The notes beneath the pieces are model-generated. The model ran no database searches and was not told the origin of the DNA. It worked only from the letters and a program-made list of their open reading frames with translations. A stretch of 64,000 nt of DNA from Blattamonas nauphoetae (Eukaryota > Preaxostyla > Oxymonadida): the NCBI GenBank assembly GCA_033064195.1, contig JARBJD010000120.1, positions 140,031 to 204,030 of the forward strand, given 5' to 3'. The position numbers were made by a program, and so were the translations under genes. Every line of letters begins with the position of its first letter. The first letter of the stretch is position 1. Of this stretch, positions 22,976 to 35,811 are shown in pieces.

Positions 22976-25078
22976 ATGGAGTCTGAAATTGCTCCCCCTC
23001 AGCTAATTGGTTCATTCACTGATGATGTAAGAGCATCTTGTCAGCTATTGTCTATCCCAATTCATGAAACAATCCAATTTTGCTGTGATCACCTCTGTTT
23101 ATCTGAGGAGGGTAACTTCTCTCTTATTTTGAAATACATCATCTTCATTCCTTTCAGAAAGTGAACTCTTCTACAAAACGGAGGATGAAGCGAAGATTGC
23201 TGCTGAAGCACAAGCAAAGAAAACAGCAAAAACTTCAAAACCTCCAGCAAAGAATGCCCCACCAGAACCAGAGCCTATTAAGAAGGCTCCACCAGTTCAG
23301 TGTATCCTCATCAAGGTTATTATCTGCTTTTTTCATTCATCTTCTCTTCCAGAACGAACAAATTGACGACAAAACATCAAAAGTCCTCGAATGGTGCCTT
23401 CCTGCAACTCAACACCCAAACGCTGTTCTGTTTGGTTTCTTTTTGATCTTATTTCACCAGCCTGTCGTTATGTGAGTTTACACCAACTGGTTGGAGCTCT
23501 ATGATGAAAGGAATCTTTGGATGTCGATCCCTGTCGACCGTTTCTCTCTCAGGCTTAACATGGCTGAACAGCAGTCAAATTGATGAGTTTCTTAAGGGAA
23601 TCACTCAAACACATATCAATCATCTCACACTTCGAAACTTGAACCTTCCTGAAAAAACTCTCACCATCGAACAAGAAGGAAGCGATGAACAAACAATCAT
23701 TCATCCTTTGATCTCTTTTCTCCAATCACTCTATCCGCAACAACCTCCTACACACCCATATCTCTTTCCATCAGACAATCAAACACCACAAATTCCAGCT
23801 CAACCACCACCTCTATCCACCACACTTCTTTCCCTTAATCTAGCGTCAAACAAACTCTCTGGAAGTGAACTATTTCATCAACTTCTTCGTACCCTCCCAT
23901 CCGTCACTACCCTTCAACATCTTTCGCTTGACAATAACGGTTTAACTCATCAGGAAATTGTGAAACTAGCAAATGCTCTCTCATATGAACTGTTATCGAT
24001 CGAAGAAACCAAACAGATTTTGGATCGAGAACACCATCTCAAAGAAGAAGAGGAAGAAAGACTTCGAAAAGAAGCCGAAGAGAACGCAGGTAAAAAGGGA
24101 AAGAAAGATGCTCCAAAACCAGCAGCAAAGCCTGGAGACAAAGATGCGAAAGGTGCAAAAGGAAAGGATAAGGGAAAGGAAGCTGTTATTGAAGAAAAAC
24201 CGCCAACACTTTGGGAACATCCAACGCCAGTAGAATGGCCTGAAGACTCGCCAGAAAAAGCAAGATTCGAGACGAGACAACAATTGTTATCGTCAGAACA
24301 ACTGTTTATTCTTCCAGACGGACGGACAGTCATCAGAGATGTGCCGTCAGACTCGCTCTCCGCTTTTGTCAGTTGCCCCGTCGAAACCGAGCGTAAATGG
24401 AACTGCCAAATCGAAAGAAAGGTATTTGAAGAAGAGCAGGCTCGTATAGAACGAGAGAAATTGGAGAAGGAAGAAGAAGAGGAACGCCTTTTCAAGAAGC
24501 CTTATGTAGCCAATCCAAAAGTTGTTGTCGAACCAGAACCTGTCGTGGCACAACCAGCTGCAAAAGGGAAAGTTGTTCAGCCAACCCCTCAAGTCGAAGA
24601 AAAGAAGGAGGTGGTTGAGGAGAAGAAAGTGGAATATGATCATCCTTGCGAACACCATTTTGTTGTGATTGGGAATCATTCCATCGAATCCCTCTCTCTC
24701 GCTGGGAACGAAATCGGACTCTACGCGTCGTCTTGTTTCGAGAAAACGTTCGAAGTGAATGACAAACTCTTCAGGCTGTCGTTTGGAGATGTGCAACCAA
24801 TCGATCAAGATGCCTTCCTCAGCGAGGAATACGATGCTGATCAAACCAAAGAACAATATCTCAACCGAGTTGAAAAGTTAGCCGAAAAGAAAAGGAAGTT
24901 TTGGGAGAGGGATGTTGAGAATGTGGAAGCGTCACTTCTGAAGGAGTGTGAAAGTGAACTGTCTCGCACTGTCCCGTTCTTGGAACGCCTTGAGGCAACA
25001 CAACGAGTTCAAGTGGCACTGTCCAAGCGGTTTGTTCCACTGTCACAGACCTCTGAACCAGAACAAGTGGATTGTTGA
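22976..25078 (+). CDS. Leucine-rich-repeat protein with coiled-coil linker
   Basis: Four exons give about 662 residues: 22976-23111, 23158-23315, 23353-23429 and 23461-25078. The introns are 46, 37 and 31 nt, and the phases close perfectly. Leucine-rich repeats of the ribonuclease-inhibitor kind appear before and after a charged insertion: CRSLSTVSLSGLTWLNSSQI, INHLTLRNLNL, SLNLASNKLSG, LQHLSLDNNGL and later IESLSLAGNEIGL. Between them lies an Ala/Lys/Glu-rich segment with the coil EEEQARIEREKLEKEEEEER. The N-terminal region is Pro/Lys/Ala-rich. LRR proteins with such inserts are common in axonemes, which would fit the neighbouring ULK4 and dynein genes, but that role is inference. LRRs are binding scaffolds with no catalytic residues to check. 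Confidence 0.75.
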
Positions 25079-28000
25079 TTATTGTGCTTTTGCTTCATTT
25101 CATGACTCTTCCTTTCTCAGAGGACCAAGAAAAACTCAGAACTCAGTTACCCCTTTTCTGGGTCACAGCTTGGTCTCTCCCACTTCGCCATTCATTTTGA
25201 GCAGCAGAAGGGTCGCTCTAAAAAGTGTGAAAATGTCAATGGAGGGGATATTGAAGTGGAATAAATGACATTTAATGAAGTTGTAAGGATTTTTTTAGGT
25301 TTGCAGTTACCGAGTTTCAGGCCTTATTGAGGGACAGAGCTACACCTTGCAGAACCCAATGCGATGGATGCATGCTGGTTTCCAGGTTGGCTGAGAAAAC
25401 GTATCCGACTCCCATCTTGTTGCACCGTTCCTGTGTCACATATACCGGGCAAGTGAATGTATTCTGAAGACGCAGAGCAGCCGCCTCGATCGGAAGAATA
25501 TGCACAATCGGAAGTTCAGACAGCAGCTTCTTCGCTTCTTGCGGAACAAGCTCCATGTTCTCGTGATCCCACGAGGCCCCTTCCAGATACAGCCCTCGCA
25601 CGTAGCATCCATTCGACGGCTTCCCAGGCACTTCCAGCGGCGATGTCCATTCCATCACTCGCGTGTAGAACGTCGATCGGTCCAGCGGCCATTTGTTCTT
25701 TCGGCACGCTTCTTGCACGATCGCATTGATGAACGCTTCAGGAAGATGGAGGCCAGACAGCCACATCACGTGCGGTTCGCCATCGTTGATCCAATCGTTG
25801 TATTGCTTGCTGCGCTCTTTGAAGTGATCCATCCACGCGGACAGCGATTTCTGGGTGGCAGGTGCGAGAATTCTCCAAGCATGTGGAAGGAAACCAGACG
25901 AGAGCGATGACGACAGGTCGTCCAGTTCTGCACTCATTCCGATTTCTCCAGACAACGCTCGACGCAGTTCTTTCAGCGAAGAGCGGATCTTTTCGCACAG
26001 ACGGTTCCAATGCTCCAGCTCCTGCAGAAGCACAACTTGACTTGGTGTTGGCACACCAAATCCATTTCGAATCACATTCACTTCATATGGCTTGGGAGGA
26101 ACGATTTTGTTGATGTCATCTGCTGTCTGCAGAAGGCGTTCTTCTGCCGTCATCCCAACGCTCTTCCCTGCACTTCCACGTGGCTGCAGTTGGATCAGGT
26201 TCCCCCACAATGAACGCGCTGTGTTCGTGTTGAAGCTGATTTCTGCGTTTTGATGCAGCCCGAACACTTCAGGGGGCGATGCAATCGGGATGCAGTCCTC
26301 GATGTACTGCACCACCTTCGAAGGGTCGTCCGAGGTGGCGTCAGCAGGGATGCAGTAGTCCACTTTCGCGTCTTTGTAGAAGTGGAACGGTTGGAACGTG
26401 TCGAACAGGAAGTCGCCCATGTACTCGTCTTGGTACGTCATCAGCACACGCCGATCCCAATCGTCTGTCACTCGACCACCATACATCACCTCCCCAATCA
26501 GGTAGCGGAGAGACGGCCATGGCACAGGCGCTGTGGTGAACGTCATGATCGGGTCGGGTGCTGCTTCGTTTGGTTCTGCAACGGAGCCTTCTTTCGCATC
26601 CTTCACACTGTCCTGCTTGATTGAGGATTTCACGTCGATCTCTTCGTTGAGGATGGAAAGAGTGGTACTGTCTGTATCGCTCACATCATCCTCTGAATCA
26701 TCTCCAAAGAAATCTGGGTTGATTTCAGCGGCTCCTCCAAGAATAACATTTTCAGGTTCGTCTTCAGACTCGTTGCCTTCCAGACTTGCCTCGGCGGCAA
26801 CATTTGGCTTTGTCGATGGTATCTCAGAGGCTTCGCTCGCTTTGTTCAGATATGTCGCGGTCAGATCAACACTCACACGGAAGTCAGATTCGTTGAAATC
26901 GTACGGTGTGTTCCAGCCCAGCTTCCCATACTTCTGGCGCTCCTGAATGACTGCGTGGAAGAACGTCAGCACGTACACAAGCGGCCGGAAGGCTGGATGA
27001 GAGGATCGTGTAAGTTCGTCGTGAGAGAGACGACCATATGTTGTCAGCATGTTCATTTTCAGTGAGTTTGGTGGTTCAGTCACGACTTTCAGGGATCGTT
27101 GCAGGATGCCCATTGGGAAGGCGTCGGTTGGCTCTGACGTCAAGAACAGTCGGAATTCTTGATCAAGAGAATCCGTCTTTTCTGAAATTGTTTCCAGCTT
27201 CTTTTCCAGCTTCTTCAGCCATTTCGGAAGCAGATGGCAGTTCTGGAGCAGAACCCATTGTCCTCGGCTCACAGCTTGGTCGATCGCTTGCTCTGCCAGT
27301 GGCTCCATGTTCTGGCCGAGAGAGATGTTTCGCAAACGGAGAGGTTGAGGGAATCCTTTTCGTTCACCAAGAGCAATCACGTCAGTCGCCGGATCTGCTC
27401 CAGGAGAGATGATGAACACCACAGGCGACAGCGCGGTGCTCCTGTTGTAGATGTCGTCGTACAGAAGGATCGGATACTTTTTGTATTTGTCTCCAAGAAT
27501 CTGCGCAACGAACCGAGTCACACCAGCTGCAATACGATCTGTCCGGAAGATTCGGAGAACAGCCAGCCGCTCCAGTTCGCTCAGGATTGCTGGGCTGGCG
27601 TCGATGTCAAGGGCACCTGGATCGCCCATTGTCTTGTTCGCTGTCGAAGCATTGTCCATATCGTTCATCACAATTTCATCGTCATCCTCATTCTCTTCAC
27701 CTGATCCTTTCTTCTCCACTGGCTTCTCTTCTGCTGGCGCTTCTTCTTCTTTCTCGGGTGTTTCTTCTTCCTTCTTCGTCTCAACCACTGCTGCTCCTGA
27801 ATGCGTAGGCTTGAAAGGCGGTGGCACCTCTTCGGGTTCTTCCATGTTCACCCATTCTTCCCACGCTTGTGCATTTGCTCGAAGTTCGTCCAAAAACGAC
27901 CCGAATCTGATCGGAGACAATTTCGACAGTTCAATCGCATCCTCCCACCCTTGGTCAGTCAAGAACGCTTGAGTTCCTTCCGGTTTGGGGAGTGTCGTCT

Positions 28001-28974
28001 TGTCCAGAGCGATCGAACCCTTCAGGAAGTATTGCAGCAGACCCTGGTCGATAAGATTCTGGCTTTGCATGATCTTCACTGTCATTTGGAACGTGAACAT
28101 CAACCGCAGTTTCCCGAACAGACCAAGACAGACGTAGTTGAACACATTGTCTGTCACAACGTCAATGATGTTCTTCAATCTCTTGAACAGGTCCTCGCTT
28201 CGAGCTGCTTGCTTGATACTCTGGATGAAGATCTCTCGGAACGAATCAAGCGAATATTCACACATCGTCGACACTGCCGACAGCGACGTCATCACGAAGA
28301 ACAAAATGCTTCCACGCTTCGCGGCTGGTCTGTATCTTGAACGCGCTTCATCAATCTGCTTCTCGTTCTCCTTCGCACGGTCCAGCTTGTCGGTAACTTC
28401 GATGTGCAGCGCTTTCGTCTTTTCCAACAGCGAGATCAATTCTTCGTTGTCCAGAAGGTTCCCCTTCACACTCGTGAATTCTCTCAGCAGAGTGTCTTCC
28501 GTTTCCTTCAGCTGCGACTTCAACTGACTCATCGTCTGGATCAGCTCCTCGTGCCCTCGTTCCAGATCCTCTCGCTCAATCCCGACAACGGCATTCAGAA
28601 GTTGCTCTTCCAGTCCCTGTTCCGTCACATTGAAGTTCACAATCACCGTCTTCCCTGAGATTTCTGGCGTGTAGTGCGGATTCGGGATTTTGCTCGTCAT
28701 GTACAGCTTGAAGTCAGGATTCCAATCCACTTCTTGGTCTCCCAGCATCACATATCGTCGATTGCTCCCTTGCGCTCCCTTCAGGATGTTCTTTTACAAC
28801 AAACCGGGCCCATCAACATACGAGAGAGTGCCGTGAATAAATAAGGGGCTGGCCTCGATCAACAAAGATTAAACAGAAATAAGTTTTATCTGTTAGTAAA
28901 ATCCCATCAAAGGAACGTAACGTACACAATGATGGTTCTGCCCCGAAGGGCTGTTGATGGGAAAAAAAGGTATT

Positions 28975-29849
28975 GCCATTTGTCCCAATAATTTTGAAAA
29001 GAGCCAAAACACTATGGATGGTTTCACTTTTTTTATTCTTCTCCAAATTCTTAAAATCACTCAAATATGATGGAAAAGGGGTTTGTTTCGAAATTGAGCT
29101 TCGATCGTGACGAGAAACGACACTTTTTTGAAACGCCAATTTGACACATTTATTGTTTCAAAAACAGATGAGAGAAGATCATGAGGTGAAACAATGTGAA
29201 AAACGAAGGTTCTACAATGGAGAGTACGGATAAGATGTATTGTTAAGAAATAGAGGCAAAATACTCATCAGTCTCTAAAATGCTCTATTGCACTTGAATT
29301 ATCAGTTGAAATTAGATTTCTGCATGAACCCAGGAGTACAATTATTTTTTCTTGAATTGGACACATACTTGCACCCATCTGGCAAGATCATCATCGATCG
29401 TGTCCTGAACACTCCTTTCCTTTGTCTATCTGAAATTATGAGAGATAATTGAGAACAAACAGGTTTTATATGTCTGTTTGACACTGGTGAAGAGACATTG
29501 GGACATCATTATCTTAATCTCCAAGAGAAACCGTCATGGAAAAAGAGAATCCGCTTTCAGGTGCTACGAGTTTCAAAGAAAGTGAAAAGGGCACACCCGA
29601 TCTTCACACATGTGACTTGATGTATATCGATCTGAGTGGAACGCAGTTTATCAAAGGTGGAGGAGTGAGGTCACAATGAAGTTGGGAGAGTCAGTGCTTG
29701 AAAAGAGGATGGGAAGAAACGAAGTTTTGAGAGAATATATCCGTGGAGATTGAGGACTTTAATCAGTTCCTGGAACAAGAATGAACAGAATTTGATAGAA
29801 AGACCAGTGAAACGGATGGATTCTTTCAAAATTATTGGGACATTTGGCT
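28975..29849. repeat. Nested inverted-repeat pair inside the 5.4-kb element
   Basis: GTCCCAATAATTTTGAAA at about 28,982 recurs inverted at about 29,824-29,841, each within a 27-bp near-match that also includes an ATTTG/CAAAT edge. The sequence between is AT-rich and without a convincing gene. It may be a small nested MITE of about 0.9 kb. I could not identify a target duplication. Confidence 0.5.
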
Positions 29850-29965
29850 TTTACCCAGAAATCCCTAACAGGGAACAAAAACTGGGAGAACAGGGTCGAA
29901 AACGACCCGTCAAGTGAAACAAAGGATCACTTGACAGTGAGCCAACCACAGGTGTGTATCAGGAC

Positions 29966-30045
29966 TACTCGTTGATGGGCCCGGTTTGTTGTAAAAGGAT
30001 GTCGCAAGCTCCATCCACAACCAAACCGGGCCATCAACATACGAG
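29966..30045. repeat. Internal complementary region of the 5.4-kb element
   Basis: Left arm GGGCCCGGTTTGTTGTAA (inverted copy of the left terminus), then AAG at 29995-29997, then GATGTCGCAAGCTCC...AAACCGGGCC (inverted copy of the right terminus). Each arm stops after about 30-45 bp, near ACTCG/CGAGT, so this is not a whole second copy. Two small hairpins precede it (GGGTCG/CGACCC at 29,894-29,907 and GTCAAGTGA/TCACTTGAC at 29,909-29,935). Confidence 0.65.
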
Positions 30046-33000
30046 TGTTGAAAGGATCTATTAAATGAACAAGATAGAGAAAAACAATGAGAAGAAAGAA
30101 GATGTCCCTGGGAACCAGTGTTTAAGTTCTGGTTCTTTCTTCTGTTTGTTGAGGCCGTGAGTATCCTTTGAAAGGCTGATACCACCTGTTCAAGAAAGAA
30201 TGATCGAGAATGTCAATGAGAGATCAGGGAAGCTGAGTTCTTCCTCTGAATGTGATGGGAAACAACTTCAAGATCTTGAAGGAGATGTCTGTTTCCATCA
30301 CACTGTCATGCGACCCAGCTCCCCATTGATGACACCATTGGATTCCACTCTATATCAGATGTCCTCTTCTCGCTTTCCTAATCGAGAAGGGAGAAGTCAG
30401 GATGAGATCTCCTCTGTCCATCACCCGACGACCCACGAATGACAATTCCTTCTTCTTCCGTCCTGATCTAATTGTGATCCATCCTTCTAACACTCCTTCC
30501 TTCATCTGAATTTCCATCAAATGGATCGAATCAACAATCATCGCCTCTCAGATCGATGTGTGGGTCGTATGAACTCCTATTCCCACTCACACTCCCCTCC
30601 GACTCCCTCCAAAAAAAACATACCCTGTTTTCCTCCCTCCAGTTGTGAAGGCGTGGGAACAAACTGACAATAACAGCTTGTTCTGTTGTCCTCATTCAAC
30701 GTCCCCCAACTCGCACACTTATCCTTTCCGTTCTTCACCCTCATCAATCGCCGATCCCCTTCTTCCAGAAATGTGTCATTCCTGTCCCACTCCTTGCTCG
30801 CTCCAAGATGTCGATAGCTGCTCACAATCCGCCCGGTGATCAATCCCTCCTGTTGAGACTCCCCGTTCACTTCCGTCTATTCCTCTGTCAAGAGTCCGAG
30901 AGACAAATTGCACAGAATGGTGTCTTTCTCTTTTCATCAGTTGTGTTCGGACAATGTGCTTGAATGATTCCTTCTTTCTATCAGCGATTTGACATGTCCT
31001 CCTCACAGTCGAACCTGTTGCAGTCACTGAAAAAGTTTGCTGGTATGATGGTGTCACCGTTTCTTTTTCGTTTGATGGCATCTTCATTACCCTGGAGTTC
31101 CCCCCCTTTAATCTGGTGATTCGTTGTCTGAACAGCGACTACTTCATCAAGGGGTTCATTTTTCCAAAAGACACATCCTCTCCGATATGGGCGTGTCAGT
31201 TGTATCCGCGTGACTCGTTATCAGAATGGAACATTCAGTGTGGGCATCATTCAGATCAACGATTATCTTTTCAATCAATTCTACATCGCTGCCATGTTCC
31301 TCTTAGTCAAAGATTTCCGTTCTCTCCATTGGAACAATATTTCCCATCAAGTTCCGATTCTCTTCACGCTCTTGAACGATGAGGTCCAGCTGGATTCTTC
31401 TCTGATTGTCTCCAGCAATCACTAGCGCAGTTGGGAGGTGAAGATGGATTTCAGTTGGCTGGAGGAAATCATCCATCTGACACTCGATGGACCCCAGTAT
31501 CTTGAGTCAATCCCGTTATCTGCACTCTACACTCCATTCCCTTGCTAGATAGTTAGTCGATGCGAAGAGTGGAGACAAGTCACTATTGTGGTGGAGAGAT
31601 AAATTTGATTCGCGAGAGACGATGATCATTCTGTGCCCTGCTTTCTTCCCACCTCAATCGTCCTGTACATTGTGATGGATGAGATGATTGTGAACGTTAC
31701 GCGCAGAGAGGTTCACAGGAGTTCGATTCAAGAGGACCGACCTATCGCTCCCAATCTCCAAATTGAAGAGTCAAAGACATTCAGAATACTCAGAGATGAG
31801 TTAGATCACCCGTTGGTTTAAATTCCGAGTGTTCGTGTTGATGATGTCAGCCTCGTTCCAGCCAGCGAGTATCGCTCTCCCATTCGTGTTGGATCGATTA
31901 AGAATTATGAATCAATCTTTGTCTTTACCACTGAGTGCGTGAAGGGGATGGTCAAGACTCTGACAGCTCACCCAGTGACCTGTGTCAACCATCGGTCCTG
32001 TTCTTTCTGAAGAAGCAAGACTCTGAGGCGAACAACGAGTCGACCTTTGGAAGGAAAATGTATTGTCTGTTCCTTATTCTTCGGAGATCGAGATGTCTTG
32101 AAACAACGTACTCCATCCCAATTTGGTCAAAAGTCTCCACGTTTGGCTATCCTTGTCCTCAGTATCATGATAAGTTGCGAGAATTGTCTTATCCCTTCGT
32201 TCAATAAGGGCGATTGAATTGATTGTTGGATGGATCAGATCTTTTTTCAGATATTAATTCAGATGAGCAGTCAATTCTTCCCCTTCATACTTTGTGTTTA
32301 TCACACTTACTGACACAGCCTCTCAATATTTCTGGTTTTGAGAACGATTCGATTGTGTCTTTGTGTTCGTAGATCACTTGGAAAGTGAGATACAGCTTGA
32401 TCATCATCGTTCCTCCTGCGCCGACAGGAACACCATTTGTGTTTCAACGAAGTACTTTTTCTCCAGTTTGTTGGTTCTGGAGTTCAGAATTCACGTCAAG
32501 ATGAAGGAAGTTTACAACGATTTTCATTCGTATCATCCATTGGACATTCTTCTCCACAACGTCGGTGCGGTCCTCCTGTGGTGTGTCCGCTCTCGATCAG
32601 CTTCGTCGTCCAATGTTGTTTCCCGACAAGAAATAACGTTGTATCAGTAATGCACCATGTCCAATCCACTGGACAGATGGGAAAAGACACTTGTCCGGAC
32701 GTCGCCGACGTAGAAAATATGAGGGGCATTCAATCGATCACAGAGAACTTCCAGGCTGGAAGGAAAACGAAATACCACACGTCCTGTCTTCTCTTAATCT
32801 GCATGTATACTGTCCCAAAGGATGATCGGAAGCTATTTGAGCTGACGAGTTCGACAGACACGAGAGAACATCCTTCCTGGTGAGATCGGTTGGGTAGTCA
32901 CGAATCCCAGCTGCGCACGATTTACTTTGAGTGAGTAGAGTAATGGATGAATCTTGGGTCATGAATAGTGGTCCTGTCTTTTGTTTTTATGAAGTCATCC

Positions 33001-34236
33001 TTAGAAAAGTGGAACGGACGTTCGACAGTCTGCATCGATCGTTTGACCTTGTGATCGACAACAAGGGAGTCGCTGAGGTTGATTAATATTGTAGGTGCTA
33101 AGATCCTCGAAATTCTGGCATAATATTCCTGTTGTGATGAATTCCCTGACACTGGGTGGCGTTTCGTCTGATGGGTGTAATATGTCGTAGGAGAGCTATT
33201 GCTGGGAGCTTTGTTATAGTTGTTCCCGTTGAATCCCATCTAATCTCGAAGTTGAACGAAAATCTCCCTTCTCCACCCGCAAAAGAGTGATATTTGCCGT
33301 CATCATCGGAGGTTGGGCCACCCTGTCCGAATGATCGACCTGAGTTGATTTAGATGCCGCTAAAACCCCGCAAAGATATTCCAGTATCGGTATTCTGTTG
33401 ATTTACATGGATTGTAGGGTTCACACGATTCATCGAGATGGCCCATTCGGGTGAGCCAAGCCGCCTGAATCAATGAGCGGGATCGCTGCGAAGGCTGAAC
33501 TATAATGTTCTTTGATTTCGAGTTTGCCTATTCCGGAATAATCTGCATGGTTGGTGCTTTGGAGCACTTGTTCTGGATCGAAGAATTTTGCCATCGATAT
33601 CCATAACGTATTCATCGACGCTTCCGACAACAACTGTCAGTCCTTTACTATTTAGAGCTATATATAATCATTAGCTCCAACGATTTCCACCTCCTCGTCT
33701 GTTTTGTTGGTTGCCCACGTTGAGATTCGAAGTTGTGAACTGTTCTATTGTAATATCTTGATCGTCCACTTAACTTGCACTGGCTGATAAGGAAGCCTCC
33801 AAGGAACATTCATGACGGTACTGCGTGGATAGACTGTCTTCGTCCACTGGAGTTGAACACGTACGGTTCAATAAGCATTTCCTCTTTGGCAAGGTCCGAT
33901 GGCTAGGATATAGATTTCATAAGCCGGGAGATCGATCTCTGCAACTTGCCCTCGAGATTAACGCCATTGTTTTTGAATTTGAGACCGCGATTGGAGAGAA
34001 AATGTTACGATAATCGTGTTGAGTGATGAGTGTCAAATCTTGTCTAAAACTGCTTGAGAAAGGATTACGCTGAGAGTTTTGTGATTTATGCCAACATAGT
34101 TCGCCGATTCAGACGAGGAGGTGTGTGCTTTTCTGTTTTGCACATGTTTGATCGAGGCCAGCCCCTTATTTATTCACGGCACTCTCTCGTATGTTGATGG
34201 CCCGGTTTGGTTGTGGATGGAGCTTGCGACATCCTT

Positions 34237-35489
34237 CTCCAGCACTGGGTCCAGAATCGGGTCAATGTACTCCTCCACGTTTTCGAACAGAATCGGCCTT
34301 CCGAACATGATCGCACGACGAAGCTGAGGCAGGAAATCCGAGTTGAACGATGTTCTGATCAGTTCGTTGTCCGCTTCGTGACGACGAATCCATTTCACGG
34401 CTTGTTCTTGAGGATCAATGCACAGCGGGAATCGGCTGCTGCGAGACGTGAGGATTCCGTTCTGGATCGACAGTTCATCGCCTGGGAGTGATTCGGAGGC
34501 CCAGAGAGAGATCTCAACGTCGTCGGTCAGGAGCGTTTCAATTTTGAATGGATCCGAAAGAGGAATGTGGCGCTCAAGGATGTCGTCCTTCCATTCGTTG
34601 TACACCATTCTCTGACGGAACTCGTTACTGAACGGACCAGCATACGACAAGAAAGCTGCTGTGAGAAGGCAATCCCCAACGAGGAGCTCTTGTTTGAAGT
34701 TGATATCCTCCAGTTGCTTCGCCCATCGTACTTTCTCTGTGCTCAGCGCGGCAATCAGACGACCGGCTGCGGACAGTTGACGCTCCATTTGTGCCAGTTG
34801 CTTTTTCAGTTTCGCTTGCTCCTCTACTTTCAATTTGAGGGCATCAGCGAGAGTCAACAGTTCTTTGTTCAGACTCGCAATGTCTTCCTCAGCTTTGTTG
34901 ATTTCTTGTTCGGAATGTTTCAGCTTCGCTTCAGCCGCTTCCACACGCTCCTTCTTTGGCTGCACAATCTTCGCCTTGTCATACCATCCAGACAGCGCCA
35001 CAACCCACTCCAGAAGGTATCCAGCTGCAACTGACGTCTTCTTCTTCAGAGTCTCTGGGTCCTGATCCTTCAGACGTGGTTTCACGCGCGACATGATCGA
35101 TTCCTTCTTCAGAAGAACTGCAGTGTCGTATCCAATCAAGTTCTTGAAGAAATCCGCACTCTTCAGCATTCCACGCACGTTCTCCCAACTCAGATCAGAC
35201 TCTCCCAGAACGATCGCCACACACTCGCAAACCTGCTTCACAGGAAGTGGAGGTGTGTTGTAGGCTCTCATCTCGTCAATCGAAGCTTTGTTTCGTTCCA
35301 GGCTTCGAAGCGCTTCTGCTGCTGCTTCCAGTGCAGGCGCTGCTTCCGCAAGTTCTCTCTCGGCTTCCTGCTTGTCAACCACAATTCTTTCTTGTTCCGC
35401 CCACAGCGCTTTCTTTTTCTTTTCCACATCTTCTGTTCTCTGCTTCACTTCCAACGTTCTTTGTTCAATCTGGTTCACAAGGTCGTTGC
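34237..35489 (-). pseudogene. Dynein stalk and AAA5 piece (part of the split gene)
   Basis: This is the largest middle fragment of the dynein heavy chain described at 25,317-40,433. The two antiparallel stalk coils are clear: one around LEVKQRTEDVEKKKKALWAE and the returning coil around LKLKVEEQAKLKKQLAQMER. Between them is the microtubule-binding tip region with NTPPLPVKQVCECV. AAA5 follows with GDCLLTAAFLSYAGPF and SRFPLCIDPQEQA (family PLMIDPQ.QA). The frame is open throughout. Confidence 0.85.
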
Positions 35490-35811
35490 ATTGAATCTAT
35501 ACCTGTCTGACATGACATGACAGCCCTGATTTTCTCAAAAGCGTTGACATGTCATGACATGGAGGTTTTTGTTTATGGGTCATCGATCTTTTCTCATTTC
35601 CTTGAATAAGACGATAATGAGGATAATTTGAAGTTCAAACGACTGTACTGCGCCTCTAATCCAGTTCGATGGGGACGCGATTATCATTTGTTCCGTTTTA
35701 ACATCTTTCGATTCACAATCCCGAGAGTCATGGGACGATCCTGACCCTCAGACTGAAAAGGCTAGATTCGTTCCTCCATCTTGTTCATTCGATTGTCCAT
35801 AGGCCGCTAGT

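Larger units (their letters stand above)
28794..34233 (-). mobile_element. 5.4-kb fossil element with DIRS-like termini, inserted in the dynein gene
   Basis: A 60-bp terminal inverted repeat (AAACCGGGC.CATCAACAT..., left from 28801, right ending about 34210) is almost identical at both ends, so insertion was fairly recent. CTT sits just outside each end (28791-28793 and 34234-34236). At about 29,966-30,045 a short internal segment is the inverted joining of the two outer ends around AAG, the complement of CTT. Inverted terminal repeats, a shared trinucleotide and an internal complementary region together are the hallmark of DIRS-type tyrosine-recombinase retroelements. The position of the internal region suggests the element points along the minus strand. 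The interior shows several protein-like stretches but no long open frame and no family I can name. The element looks broken many times over. Confidence 0.6.

Noticed and set aside
23973-24856. Lys- or Phe-rich frames overlapping the LRR gene
   Set aside because: Alternate-frame readings of the GAA-rich coiled-coil segment.
26250-28658. Plus-strand open frames opposite the dynein fragment
   Set aside because: Arg/His/Ser-rich translations typical of antisense to conserved coding DNA; the dynein frame explains the sequence.
29966-30045. Tandem dimer of the 5.4-kb element
   Set aside because: The internal arms match the ends for only 30-45 bp and are in opposite orientation to the outer ends, which fits an internal complementary region better than a second copy.
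28751-34237. The 5.4-kb insertion as a functional giant intron of dynein
   Set aside because: A GT and an AG can be found near the ends, but the dynein is already 5'-truncated and cut again by another element, so there is no need for splicing to preserve it.
35505-35565. Hairpin from TGACATGACATGACA and TGACATGTCATGACA
   Set aside because: A simple-sequence-like repeat at the transposon terminus; pairing is imperfect and no independent element is supported.
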